This document shows, piece by piece, positions 33,655 through 44,600 of a stretch of 64,000 nt of DNA. The DNA comes from Gracilaria gracilis (Eukaryota; Rhodophyta; Florideophyceae; Gracilariales; Gracilariaceae): the NCBI GenBank assembly GCA_030374805.1, contig JARGSG010000027.1:124001-188000 (forward strand), written 5' to 3'. Within the stretch, counting starts at the first letter, position 1. Each line of letters begins with the position of its first letter. The translations under genes were made by a program, and so were the position numbers. The notes beneath the pieces are model-generated. The model ran no database searches. It was not told where the DNA came from and saw only the letters and a program-made list of their open reading frames with translations.

Positions 33655-35499
33655 GCTGAAAAAGAGATATCATATTATGAACCTCAGTGAAGATCAAGGA
33701 AGGATTGAATGACGAGGTATTCGTTCACCTCGTCACAGTCACAAGCGTGTCTTTGTTTCGATGCGCCTCGGGAATCTGCAGAACTACGAAGATACAGTAT
33801 CCTTGGTACTACCGAGCATGCTTCAGCCATTGAGGCACAAGAGCAGTAATTCTACTTCTAGTTTAGGAATAATAAACTGAATGCTGCTGCATGAATGAGA
33901 AAAATTGCGGAACGATCGGATCGTGATCAATGATTGTAATTGATGACATAAGGTTTAACTCAAAACTAGTAGGTATTGATGTTACTGTGGTTGGCCCCAA
34001 CAGCAGAGGGTTTGCGGTGGCAGCGTCCAAAGCGCCAGCCGCTGCAGCCACAAAGGCAGAGGCGTCTAAACAAGTACAGCGCGCTTTGTGCCACCAGTAA
34101 CGTCGAATTCGTTCTGTTCGGCTTCGACGTTCACGGCGGCCTGGGAGAGTCCGGAAGACGCTTTTCTCGCCGCGTTGGGGAGTACGCCAGCAGCGTACGC
34201 GGCTCAAACCCCGTCAATGAGTAGGAACGTTAACTACTCCTTGGTCCTGCGCTTAGATAGAACGAATTGTTCTGCAATTGACAGCTGCTGCCGTAAATCG
34301 TCGGCGCTGGACGCTTCACATGCACCCACACGCTGCCACGTCGGCGTGATCAACGCTTGTCCTTATTTCCTGAAATAAAGGTCCCTCTCTCGTGATCAAT
34401 GATGACCTGAGGGCTTCTGCCGTGTTTGTTAGCTCTATCTGTGGAACGAGACAAACTCCCCCATCCGTCCATCTGGCTGCGCGGTTTGAGCACTTGGCAG
34501 CTACCCTTGGTACAGCTTTTCAAGCCGCCCCATCTGGACGAAACATAATGGAGTAGAAGAGACGGAAAGGCTGGAGTCAATTCTAATCCATATTGAAGCG
34601 AAAGGAAATTCAAACCGGCCTATGAATGCATCCGGGACGACACCGCTGCCATGGTGTACCAAGAACTTTGTGGCGCAAACGGAGCGATCCATTCGAAGAA
34701 ACTCACAATAAGCTTTGCTCATGGAAAAGCCTGTAGCTGTAAGAAAACCATTCTTGACCGTTTCAGGCTTTGGTTTCTTTGATCTACCCCAATACTAAAC
34801 AATACTTGGAAGAATCCGAAAGGTCTCTCTTTATAAAGGTTCGAATACATGTCCGAGTTACCCTCATCGGAAATGCTGTGTATGCTACTGGGCGAAAGGC
34901 GATAAAAAGTTTACACCAAGGTCCGCCTAGTCTTTCTTCTTGGGCCGTGAATCCTTCGCATTTTTTTCGGGCTTCTTCCACGCTGGTAATGCGTCTCACT
35001 CTGAAGGACATGATGCTTCTGCAGTATGTCGTCTTTGGAAGCATATCACCTGACACCAATGCTGTCTCAAAAGTTTAAACGCACGAGGTTGCCCCGAGTA
35101 TCTACAGCTTTTCCGGACAGGGTCATTGAATGGTCGAGGTTTTCACAACATCGTCAACAAGGTGGACGGGATGCCCGCGAAGTGATGGTTCTGGTCCTAC
35201 ACGCTGTTTCTATTCAGGCCATTGTTTTGGACACCTTCATGGTCCGTAGCAAAACGGGTGAAGCTTCGACGTGCATTACAATGTGTTTCAAATTGAGGAC
35301 GAACATAATTCACTTGTTGTATAACAAGCTTTTGTTTGCCAAACGCCTCGACTTTCTTGTTGTACAGCCTTGCGTTTCATTACCAATCGAGAAAGAACCG
35401 TTTAGCTCCCGGCTAGTCTCATTCTATACAAAGAATCGTTAGTATAAACGCATCCCAGGTCGTCGATTCGTCGGACGCTTTCGTCACTCGGCCAGTTGG
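33655..35499. other. Intergenic region without a recognised gene
   Basis: Short open frames only. The best candidate is a 75-codon minus-strand frame from an ATG at 35011 to 34784 (MSFRVRRITSVEEARKKC...), which has a plausible composition but no known domain and no second line of support. I leave it unannotated. Confidence 0.4.
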
Positions 35500-37020
35500 A
35501 TGCGCTCGCGGAACTTCGGGATGCCTCGTCGCTTTGGAGGATCATTATCAACACCCAGGACTTCGTCCTCCTCTGTGACGTCGACCGCTCGGTCATCTAG
35601 TTCTGAGGGACGGTCGTTCACTCTCAATAACCCGTTGCATTTGCCTCGTCCTGCACATGGGGGAAAGATTATTGTAGATGAAAGGCAGCATGTACCATCT
35701 CGAGCAGCAATGCGTCTATGGATGGCTCTGTTATTCGCGACGTTTCTCCTCTTTCAGCTGGCAACCGTGTTCGCTGCCCCTTCGCCATCGTACTTCGCTG
35801 CAAACTTGAATTCATCCGCTAGGGTTGAAACAACCGCCTCTCACGTGTCCCATGGAATAGTACAGCCTGGGCAACCAGATTATGCCAGTCCAGAGGCTCC
35901 CACAGAACCCAAGATTCCGCCCGGTCTTGAAAATGCCAGGTCCATTGAGGAGCCTCGCCGGGAAGCGAATATTGAAGCTGCGCACGAGAAGACCAAGAGT
36001 GAGAATCAGGGGGGCGGAGGAAGGGCTTCCGCTCGCGAAGCGAACATCGCCTATTTCATCCAGATTTCTCGTACCACTGTCTCGCATCTGCCACGTCTAC
36101 TGAAATCTATCTACCATCCCAAGAATGCATACGCAATTCACTTTGACTTAAAGGTTCCGAAGCACGAGGTTCAACAAGTTGTTCAAAAGCTCCGTGAGCA
36201 AATTGGACATACGAACAATCTTCACGTAATGCCATCCGAACTCATCACATATCGAGGAATCAGTATGCTCCTGAACACTATCAATGCAATGCGTATGCTG
36301 CTGGAAGAAGATGACAAATGGGATTACTTCATCAACGTTAGTGGCTCAGATTATCCCTTGATATCTGCTGAGACTCAGCGCCAGCTTTTGGGTGAAAAAC
36401 TCGGCTTAAACTATTTCACATATGCCCCTAGCCACACCTGGCGAGAAATGGCTGAGAATCGAATCTCTGAGTTATGGTTCGACGAATCTATTTCCTTCCG
36501 GCAGAATGCTTCCCTTGGAGAGCTTCGGAAGCTTCCAATTCGCAACCCCCTTGTTGACACACGCGAATTTGAGGTTACGCATGCTGAAGCCTGGATGATT
36601 TCCTCACGTGACTTCTGCGACTTTGTGCTCAAGGGTGATATGGCTCGCAAAATGCTGGTAGCATTCTCATACGCTGTGGACAGCTCTGAGCACTACTTTG
36701 CCAGTCTTGCCTGGAATAACGACAAATTCAAGGATACTATCGTCACTCATTCGATGCGCATGATTGTCTGGACTCATGAAGGTAAATCATCCGGGCAACA
36801 TCCGTACGACATCGATGAACGCCGTGAGGGTGGAGAGTATCGGTTCAAGAGTTTGATCGATCAATCTGTACTACTCTTTGCGAGGAAGTTCAAGGATTCT
36901 GATTCACAACTGATGGACTACATTGACGAACGAGCGAAAAAGAAAGAAATCATAGACTCGGCGAGGGATCATTTGGTCAACAAGATTGCAAGTCGGTCTA
37001 TACGGTTACGAGAAGTTTAA
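35500..37020 (+). CDS. GT14 family glycosyltransferase (Core-2/I-branching or xylosyltransferase-like)
   Basis: 506 residues, one exon. A Ser/Arg-rich cytosolic tail (1-70) precedes a single membrane anchor (about 71-92, MRLWMALLFATFLLFQLATV), then a Pro/Glu-rich stem to about 180, then the catalytic domain (about 183-470). This is type II Golgi topology. Family marks are IAYFIQISRTT, LPRLLKSIYHPKNAYAIHFD, WDYFINVSGSDYPL and SSEHYFASLAW. GT14 enzymes add beta-linked GlcNAc or xylose from nucleotide sugars to glycans; the substrate here cannot be read from sequence. The next gene encodes a nucleotide-sugar transporter-like protein in convergent orientation, a suggestive but weak link. Confidence 0.85.
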   Translation: MRSRNFGMPRRFGGSLSTPRTSSSSVTSTARSSSSEGRSFTLNNPLHLPRPAHGGKIIVDERQHVPSRAAMRLWMALLFATFLLFQLATVFAAPSPSYFAANLNSSARVETTASHVSHGIVQPGQPDYASPEAPTEPKIPPGLENARSIEEPRREANIEAAHEKTKSENQGGGGRASAREANIAYFIQISRTTVSHLPRLLKSIYHPKNAYAIHFDLKVPKHEVQQVVQKLREQIGHTNNLHVMPSELITYRGISMLLNTINAMRMLLEEDDKWDYFINVSGSDYPLISAETQRQLLGEKLGLNYFTYAPSHTWREMAENRISELWFDESISFRQNASLGELRKLPIRNPLVDTREFEVTHAEAWMISSRDFCDFVLKGDMARKMLVAFSYAVDSSEHYFASLAWNNDKFKDTIVTHSMRMIVWTHEGKSSGQHPYDIDERREGGEYRFKSLIDQSVLLFARKFKDSDSQLMDYIDERAKKKEIIDSARDHLVNKIASRSIRLREV

Positions 37021-37547
37021 GCTTCATCAATTCATGTCACTTGTTAACTCTAACTATGGTCACTCGTACTCCAGACCCACCTTGTTAGCTCTCTTGTCTA
37101 CGGTCTTTCAAGATCCAGCGGTCGTAGATGGGGGTTTGTACATTACATGGTTTCAATCGGTGGTTTCTCTTTGACCTCGCGAAGTATCGGGATTACGTAG
37201 CGAGAATCGCGAGTTCAACATTTAACCAACTGACGTGGGTGAAATAGTCGCCGTACAGGCTGGAACCATACCGCCATACTCAATATTACTAGCTAGACAC
37301 AGAATAGAACACAGTACAGAGTACAGGTAGTACTTAACCTGTACAAGACAAAACCTCTGAAGGTCACGCTGAGCTCGAATATTTCATCGACATGTTGTCG
37401 CGCCAACTGACTACGAGTTCTTTACAAACATGTCTCGATTACAGTTGAAAGAAGATCGTCAATCACACTAAGCTTTACTTCCCCACACCTACGCCAAACA
37501 AGTTCACAAACAAAAAAGAAAAGAAATATGGACCTTATCCAACGAAG
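37021..37547. other. Spacer between convergent genes
   Basis: 3' ends of the GT14 and TPT genes face each other across 527 bp. I see no further gene. Confidence 0.6.
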
Positions 37548-38567
37548 TTAGGAAATATTGGACCTTTCCTTCTCTGCCTTCTCCGCTTCAGCGCGAGCCT
37601 TGAGCTTCAGTTGGGTATACCAAATAACCCCACAAAGTGTAAGAGACATACCAAACAAATTGGCAGCGTCAAAGGGTCGTCCGAAAACAAAGAAGTCAAC
37701 ACAAAACAAAAACGCGGTCTTTCCGTTACCAACAACATTGTAGGTTACAGCAGAGGTCTTCCCGATCAATAAAAAGATGGAGACGTTCACGCATAGTGCT
37801 AAGGCACCAGTGAAAAGAATCTTGGACACCGTTGAAGTAGTCGGCACAAAGTGAAGAATTGAGGCAGGGTCTGTGAAGGAATAATTGTCGAAGACGGGTA
37901 ACAGCGGAATGATTGACATTGCTGAAAGCGGTGCAATATACAATTGCAATTGTAGGGGATTCGCTTCGAGAGACTTTTGAAGAGAACCACACCATATTTG
38001 GTAGAACGATGTACACAAGATATTCGCGAGCGCGAAAAGGGTTCCGACCATGTTAACTTGAAAATCTGTTATGCCCGTGACCAAAACGCCAAGGCACATG
38101 GTGCCAAGCGCTGCCAGAAAGGTGTAGGGCAAGTATTTGCGAAACACAAGCGCTTCAATAATAACAACACCAACAACTGTCATGTGCTTCATAACCTGAT
38201 AGAAACCGATAGAATTATGTTGCAAACTTAAGTTTGAGAAGACGACAAAACCCATGCCAGCCACGGCAAGTTTGAAAGCTTTCCGAACATCAAGTCGTTT
38301 TGGCGTGAAAATACCCATGCGGGCAAGGAGCAGCAAACCAAGAGTGGTGCAAACGAAATGGATAAATGTGAGAGTGGCACCGAAGTTAAAGCCAGCGCCG
38401 TAGACAAGTTTGTTCGCAGATACAATGCCCGTAGACGAGAAGAAGTTGAAGGCAATCACCGAGGCCACTTCGGTGTTAGACGGGTCATCATGTGTGGACG
38501 GGGGATGTTCCTTCTCCGGTTGCGGTGCGGAATGGACGACCGTAGTCTGTCCTTGCTTCACAGCCAT
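37548..38567 (-). CDS. TPT/SLC35-type nucleotide-sugar or triose-phosphate transporter
   Basis: 339 residues from the first ATG at 38567; a longer open frame exists upstream but begins only at a TTG. After a short hydrophilic, Pro/Ser-rich N-terminus there are nine to ten membrane segments across the rest of the chain. Conserved blocks include FFSSTGIVSANKLVY, FSNLSLQHNSIGFYQVMKHM, AVTYNVVGNGKTAF and FDAANLFGMSLTLCGVIWY. The Gly-Phe-Tyr-Gln-x-x-Lys motif fits the SLC35E and plant UDP-sugar branch better than plastid phosphate translocators. The Lys-rich C-terminal tail (KLKARAEAEKAEKERS) is typical of Golgi/ER members. It probably moves a nucleotide sugar into the Golgi; the substrate is unknown. 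Confidence 0.85.
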   Translation of the reverse strand: MAVKQGQTTVVHSAPQPEKEHPPSTHDDPSNTEVASVIAFNFFSSTGIVSANKLVYGAGFNFGATLTFIHFVCTTLGLLLLARMGIFTPKRLDVRKAFKLAVAGMGFVVFSNLSLQHNSIGFYQVMKHMTVVGVVIIEALVFRKYLPYTFLAALGTMCLGVLVTGITDFQVNMVGTLFALANILCTSFYQIWCGSLQKSLEANPLQLQLYIAPLSAMSIIPLLPVFDNYSFTDPASILHFVPTTSTVSKILFTGALALCVNVSIFLLIGKTSAVTYNVVGNGKTAFLFCVDFFVFGRPFDAANLFGMSLTLCGVIWYTQLKLKARAEAEKAEKERSNIS

Positions 38568-39349
38568 TGTAACGCGACGAGCAGAGCAAGAAAATGGACG
38601 CGCGGAACACGCACGCTGTTGCAGACCTGGCGAACGCGGACGAGGTATCGCGTTGGCGACGATCCCCAAGCGAACGGGTGAACGTGTAGCAACCGAGCGA
38701 GTGCGAGACCGGCGGGAGAAGAGGGGAGGGGGTCAGGGTCGTTCAGAGGGTTCGGACCTTGGTAGTTTTAGGCCGACGTCGAACGGAGGAGGTGCGAGGC
38801 GTAACTGCTTCTAATACGGCCGGGGTGTGAAGATACGCTCCTGGGCGTTTACAAGGGGCGGCTGCTGACGGTAAGCGCACGGCGAGCACGCGCTGCGTGG
38901 ACGACACGTCCGGTGCATGACGGATTCGGTGCACGACGCTTTTGATCGTTCTGTTTGCGCGCCGATGCCAAAACCGTAGCCTTACACTGCGCTCGCGCAC
39001 GCGCTCTGGCGCCTCGCTGACACTGAACAATGAACCTGAGCCGCCCTCTTCTTCCTCGCTGCCTGCTTTTGGCGATCAGGAGCATGTGCTACTCTGTATT
39101 GCTTGGCGCCAACCAACCAAAGGCTGGGCGTTAAGGGTGAAGGGCGCCGAGCGCCTATGAAGCCCAGCGCCCTAGATACCTTACATTTCAGGATAATCAC
39201 GAGTTGTGCTAGAGCTACTCCACGGGCACATGACTTCCACTTTCACAAACAGTTTATACGTTGATCAGATACAAAAGCGCGCATCAAAGGGTCCAGCGAT
39301 AATAAGGCAACCACAAGCTTTGTTTCTTGTCACAATACCTCACCGTAAC
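38568..39349. other. Promoter-side spacer, GC-rich
   Basis: Lies between the 5' end of the TPT gene and the 3' end of the CRAL-TRIO gene. It contains G/C-rich stretches and no convincing frame. Confidence 0.5.
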
Positions 39350-40092
39350 TCACCGTACGTCCTCCTCAACAGGGCCCAATTGCCTTGGTTCCACAGGAAC
39401 GCCCAGGGCAACTATCGCCTCCCTCATCATCTCATTCTCCTCGACTAAAACCTCTTCAAACATAGCAACGCCGCCCGGAATAATTCGCTCGGCAACCTCT
39501 TGCGTCAGTACTTCATCCAACCAAAGCTCCTCAAGCCTGTCCACAAAATGAACCTTGCGCCACACGTTTTGCGAGACGAAAGTGGACAAAAGCGTGTAGA
39601 TTACGCGAAGCGTCAGTGATGGATGGACGATGGAGATTGCCTGCAAGTTTTTCCGATGCTCTCTTGATAGTCTGTTTCGCACTCGAATAAGCCACCAACC
39701 CAGCCAGAACGGTGGCGAGAAGCCAGAATGTACGTAGATGAGTCGATAAGCCTGATCACAAATCTGCACAAACATCAACATAGATACACATAAAGCGGTG
39801 TTAGCATCAACTCTACAGGCATCTAAGTCTTTTCCGGAGCTTCTCAACGCACATCTACAGTCTCCCGAACAAACAACTGAAAGCACTGTTCCCACACAGT
39901 TCCTCCAATGCGCGGGATCAACGCCGGGATTACCATAACTAGCGCGTTTCCATCCGTGTCATGAGTCAGGGATCCATCTGAATCTCTCACCACAGTCACA
40001 ATGCCGCGGTTATCAATAGCGCTTAAATCTGCATTTCTAACCTGCTGCACTTCCCGCTCGTACGGTTCATCCGCTAGAGCACGTTCACTCAT
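39350..40092 (-). CDS. CRAL-TRIO/BCH-like lipid-binding domain protein, two exons
   Basis: Exon 1 is 40092-39853 and exon 2 is 39763-39350. The 89-bp intron (39852-39764) starts GTGCGTTG and ends TTTGTGCAG and is in phase 0. The product is 217 residues. Family marks are the opening DNRGIVTVVRDSDG, the core AYRLIYVHSGF, then SREHRKNLQAISIVHPSLTL and WRKVHFVDRLEELW. These resemble the CRAL_TRIO_2 (BCH) domain of Rho-GAP and BNIP2 proteins, which binds lipids or small GTPases. Nothing is fused to it. Without splicing, neither exon alone gives a full domain, which supports the intron. Confidence 0.75.
39764..39852 (-). other. Intron of the CRAL-TRIO/BCH-like gene
   Basis: 89 bp, GT-AG. Excision joins RETVD to ICDQAYRLIYV in the middle of the domain. 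It has in-frame termination in the exon 1 reading, so it must be removed for a full product. Confidence 0.7.
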
Positions 40093-40824
40093 CTGTGCCG
40101 CGGCTTCTGAGAGCCTGCAGTTGGGCTTGTGAAGAAGTACGTCTGCGGCAGAGTTTTGGGTGCGGCGACCGACGCAAGGCGGAAGTTTTTCAAAAATGCT
40201 GGACTAGTTCCCTGAACAGCGTATCAATGATGAACCCCGTGAACACGCTGCGCTGTGCCATTTTCAAAGGCACCCACTGTGCAGGCCTGAAAGTTCCAGT
40301 GGAAACGCTTTTCTGTCTGGAGCACAGTGTGCTCAGTACACCGAGCACCTTGCCCAGGAGCTTTTTCGCCTTCGCCGCCGCTGTAGTTTCTCGTTGCTAA
40401 CCGTGTCCTACCGGCAATCAAGGAGTGTTACTTCTGCCGTTCCCAATAAATGCTACAATAGTAGTTACAAACCCTTTGAAACCCTTGTGATGCCAAACGA
40501 GAATTTATCGGATTTGTCGGTGTCCGGTTATCTAGATGATCAGGTCCATGCAGAACTTGTGGTCCGTTCATTTCCAACCACAATTTATCTATGGCCATCA
40601 CTGGACGAATTACTATTGACTTCTGATCCGCGAGTATCACAACGTAGTGTCGAGCTTTAGTCGCGGGTAGAGTTACCGTTGGTACACGTCGTCCGCCATC
40701 AGTTGTTGCGCAAACGGTACGCCTCGGCAACGAGACAATATTGAACTGAACAGTTGAGCTTTATTACATCTTTGAGTCCGTCACCTGCGGTATTATCCAT
40801 CACCCGTTGACTACAATAAGAATA
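40093..40824. other. Shared upstream region of two divergent genes
   Basis: 732 bp between the ATG of the CRAL-TRIO gene and that of the PDZ gene, presumably holding both promoters. No gene is recognised. Confidence 0.55.
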
Positions 40825-41586
40825 ATGGTGCAAGCGTCGCTCTTGTCGCTCGAATTGCCCTTAGCTTTCTGTGGTAGCTTCGGAAGCCTATCACCTTGGC
40901 CGAAAGGTCGACCAATATCGTGCAACCCGCGATTTTCACGTCCCCGCGGTTCATATGCAGTAAGAACATGGCACTCTCGCGTTTTAGTCGCATGTATGTC
41001 ACCTCCAGTCCACACATCAGATTCGCCCGAGATCCCAGAATTTTCTATGGAGAACAAAGTCGAAGATTCGGACGAAATATTCCTTCCTCCTGGCACCAAG
41101 CTGGTATCACTGTCACTACCGCTTGGGGTTTATACGGAGCAAACAGCAGATGGTCAGGTATTTGTCGATGAGGTTGAAGAAGACGGGAACGCAGCGAAGT
41201 CAGGAGGATTAGAAGTGGGAGATGTCATTGAAGCTGTATCACTACCATTCGGGAACGGTCTCTTTCCGGTTCCCAAAACTGGTGGCGTAGATATGATCGC
41301 TGACTACATTTCGAGTCGAGATCCCAATGAGTCCTTATTCCATATAGCTGTCTCGAAGGGTAATGACGTTGGCAGTCTTCGTGGCCGAGTTGGAGTTGAG
41401 GAAACATGGTTGTCGGCAGAAGATGCTGTCAAGATTGCTGGAAAAGTTCATGTAACCGAATACCCCGTAGTTACGCCAGAAATTGAAGAGGAAAGGGACC
41501 TTGAGTCTCAAACCAAGGAGCTTGGCGAATATGGATTTGATGCGGAATCCATCAAATCTATTCTCGAGAACAAAGCACAAGGGTAG
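40825..41586 (+). CDS. Plastid-type PDZ-domain protein
   Basis: 253 residues from the ATG at 40825; an earlier in-frame start is only a TTG. The first 60 or so residues are rich in Ser, Arg and Pro with few acidic residues, like a transit peptide. A PDZ-like domain spans roughly 90-180 (GVYTEQTADGQVFVDEV, then KSGGLEVGDVIEAV). A helical, acidic C-terminus ends in a UBA-like segment (GEYGFDAESIKSILENK). No protease domain is attached. It may be a thylakoid or envelope assembly factor, but I cannot name it. Its stop lies 52 bp from the stop of the convergent DUG fusion gene. Confidence 0.6.
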   Translation: MVQASLLSLELPLAFCGSFGSLSPWPKGRPISCNPRFSRPRGSYAVRTWHSRVLVACMSPPVHTSDSPEIPEFSMENKVEDSDEIFLPPGTKLVSLSLPLGVYTEQTADGQVFVDEVEEDGNAAKSGGLEVGDVIEAVSLPFGNGLFPVPKTGGVDMIADYISSRDPNESLFHIAVSKGNDVGSLRGRVGVEETWLSAEDAVKIAGKVHVTEYPVVTPEIEEERDLESQTKELGEYGFDAESIKSILENKAQG

Positions 41587-41638
41587 TGGAAACTATTTTG
41601 CTGTCGAGCCTGCTGTGTGTACTATGTTCCCATCATTG

Positions 41639-44600
41639 TTACTTCGTTTGGGCGAACTCTTGAATGATCCTCTGAAGAACCTCCTTCCCCCTAAATAGAT
41701 TGATGGCCCTGATACGTTCGTTTGGAAGATGGGCTCCATCAGAAGACTGTCCAAGTGGAACCTGTAAGAGTGGGGCATCCAAAGTTTTCGATAGAAAGGA
41801 AAAGACAGGCATACTTCCTCCTTCACATACGTATTGCGGCTCAATCCCCCACACCGTCTTAATTGCTCGAGCGGCGATTTGGAAGTGTTCACGGGAGGGA
41901 TCTTCGAGCCACCAATCACCAATGTTCGCACATGAAATTGTAAGCTGGTTTGGTGAGTTTCGCTTTTGCAGCTGGGTTTGTAAGAAGTCTTCTACTGCAA
42001 GGAGGAGCTTCTGGGGGTCCTGGTCTGGGACAAAACGAATCGAGATCTTTGCCGAGGCTTGATAAGGTACAACAGAAAACACACCGGATGCGTTGCTGCT
42101 GTCTATAGATGTGATTGAAATAGAAGGTTTTCTCCACCTCGACTCAAGCAATTCCAAGTCTTTGTCGGAGGTAAATCGATTAACCCCAGTGCCCTTTTGA
42201 TACTCCGTCATATTAAACTCGACCATCTGCAACGAGTTCCTTTCACTCTCACTAAGGGATCGTATGTCGTCATCAAATCCTGGTACACAAACAGACCCGT
42301 CCTTGTTTACCATTTTCGATAAGATAGCAATAAGGTCCAACATGGGTTCAAATATTGCCCCACCGTCAACTCCAGCATGCAAATTTCGGGTACCTCCAGA
42401 CATTGTCACCAGTAGTTCAATAACACCACGAAGTCCGTACGTAATACATGGATTACTCTCTCCAAGCCACGACGAACTAGACGTTAGTATCAGACTCGTG
42501 CCTTCAAACCAATGACGGTGGGATTTGATACAGTCTCTAAAACCTCTATTTGCCATTTCCCCTTCACCTTGGAGAACCACGACAATATTTATACCCAGTC
42601 CGTCTGTTGATTCTTCGAGCAAATGTTTGATGGCAAAGAGGCTTGCGATTATTGGACCTTTGTTGTCGGTAGCCCCTCTGCCATAGAGGTATCCGTCTAT
42701 TGAGGTCAATGTCCATGGATTCGTCTTCCACTGAGATGCGTTCACCGGCATGACATCGTAATGTCCGTACAAAGTTATTGTTCGGGCACATGTGCTCGCC
42801 GATGCAAATCTGGCAAGCACGACGGGATTTGATCCAACAGGCGACGCTGACATCACAGATCTATTCGACAGGTGAGGAAGCGTGCGAATCATTCCGCTTC
42901 GCGAATCACCAGGATTCGAAGTGCTGACAAACTTCACGGTCGCCCCCAATCCCTCCAAAAAGGAAGCAATATAGCGAGCACCTTGCCAACAGCTCTCCCG
43001 AAGTTCTTCAGAACCAGAAACGGTAGCGAATGACAAAAATCGGGCAAGGACATCTTGCATTAAACGACGTTCAAGCTTTCGAGGGGTCCAAGCTTTGAAG
43101 CTCTTGTTGCTCTTCTTCACTCTTGTCGAGATACTCTGACGGTCATCGTCGCTTCCGGAAGGGGATGAATTCTGACTATCATATAACTTCGTCAAGCTGC
43201 CACTCTGCATCATATCTGTTAGCTTCTTCTTAAGATTTTGGCCCTTGCTCAAATGAGGCGATATTGGAGGGCCAAGAATCATTTCATTTGAAACACCAGG
43301 GAGCAATGTTTCAACTCCATCTCTGTCATCGTGAACCTCCGTTCTTATGACGTCTGCGGGGTTTCGCTCATATATCTCAGTGAGGGAACCCTTTTCGTCT
43401 GTGCTGAGAACGGACTTGTTTCTGAAATGCTGCAACGAGTTAATGGATTTGTTCGAAAACCTAGTTGCTGCTCTCGAAGAGGAATCCGAGCCTTCAAAGA
43501 AATCATTCAAGCTTGCTGTTTCTTGTGCCATTCTCCTTGAATTCGTGAGATGCTGTTCTTCAGTTGATACCACTTCGCGCACGTGAACGCCACTACTGTT
43601 CGAAGCAGTGAAAAGCAAGTTACATTCAGGACTAACCGCTCCGGCAATGAGACCATCGTCTTTATACTGACATATAAGCGCTAGTGTCTCAGCACACCAT
43701 ACACATACAGCACCATCAGCAGAACCGGATATGAGCTTGTCTGAACAAACTTTAAGAAAAACGACTTCATCGCCGTGTTTGCGGAGCGTCCTCTTACATA
43801 TGAAACCGCTCTCTCCATCCCATACCCAAACTTTAACAGAGCAATCTCTTGAGCCTGAGAAGAGTATTGTACCATATGAAGTTTCATATTTGTCAAGAGC
43901 AAGAATGGCGCCAGCATGATCGTCCCTTTTCTGAACGCATTTCTCTGTTTCCACATCCCACCATCTCAAAATACCGTCACCACATCCAGTGCAGAGCAAA
44001 CGTCCTTCCAAGCACACAAGCAACGCAAAGACATACCCGTTGTGGGTAAGGTCGTCGCAGCTGCGCGGGAAATCGTAACCAATACTCGAAAGGCTGACAT
44101 TATGAGTAGCTAGCTGATCATTACCTTCGAAGTCCGAAGTATTTCTCACCGATAAGTCATCAAAACTTGAAGAAACATCTTCTATAACGCAACGGACCTT
44201 GCCATCCGAAAACCCAGCAAAGATCTTCTTCCCAACCTTTTCCAAAGTTAGAACATCTCCTTTACCTTCACAGGAAACAGTGAGCTTCTGTTCAAATGTT
44301 TCTTGGGAGCCAAACTTGTAGAGGCTAATGGTGGATGCCGAGGATGCGCTTACCAAAATGCCGTCTTCCAAATCAGTCAGGACGGCCAGAACAGCGCTTT
44401 GTCCAGGCCGAAGCGTAGTAGTGTGAACATCATCTTCAACGTTCCAGACATGTATTGATCCATCATTGGTACCGCAGCATAACAACCATCCCATGACATC
44501 GCAGCATATCACAGATCTGCCAGACAGCGTGATTGTAGATCTTACCGTGCTACCATAGTCATTCCGCGAAGAGAAACCGTCATTGTACAAATAGCTTCGA

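Noticed and set aside
38568..38669. N-terminal extension of the TPT transporter that would look like a transit peptide
   Set aside because: No ATG in the extension (it opens at a TTG); a spliced leader cannot be excluded but is not supported.
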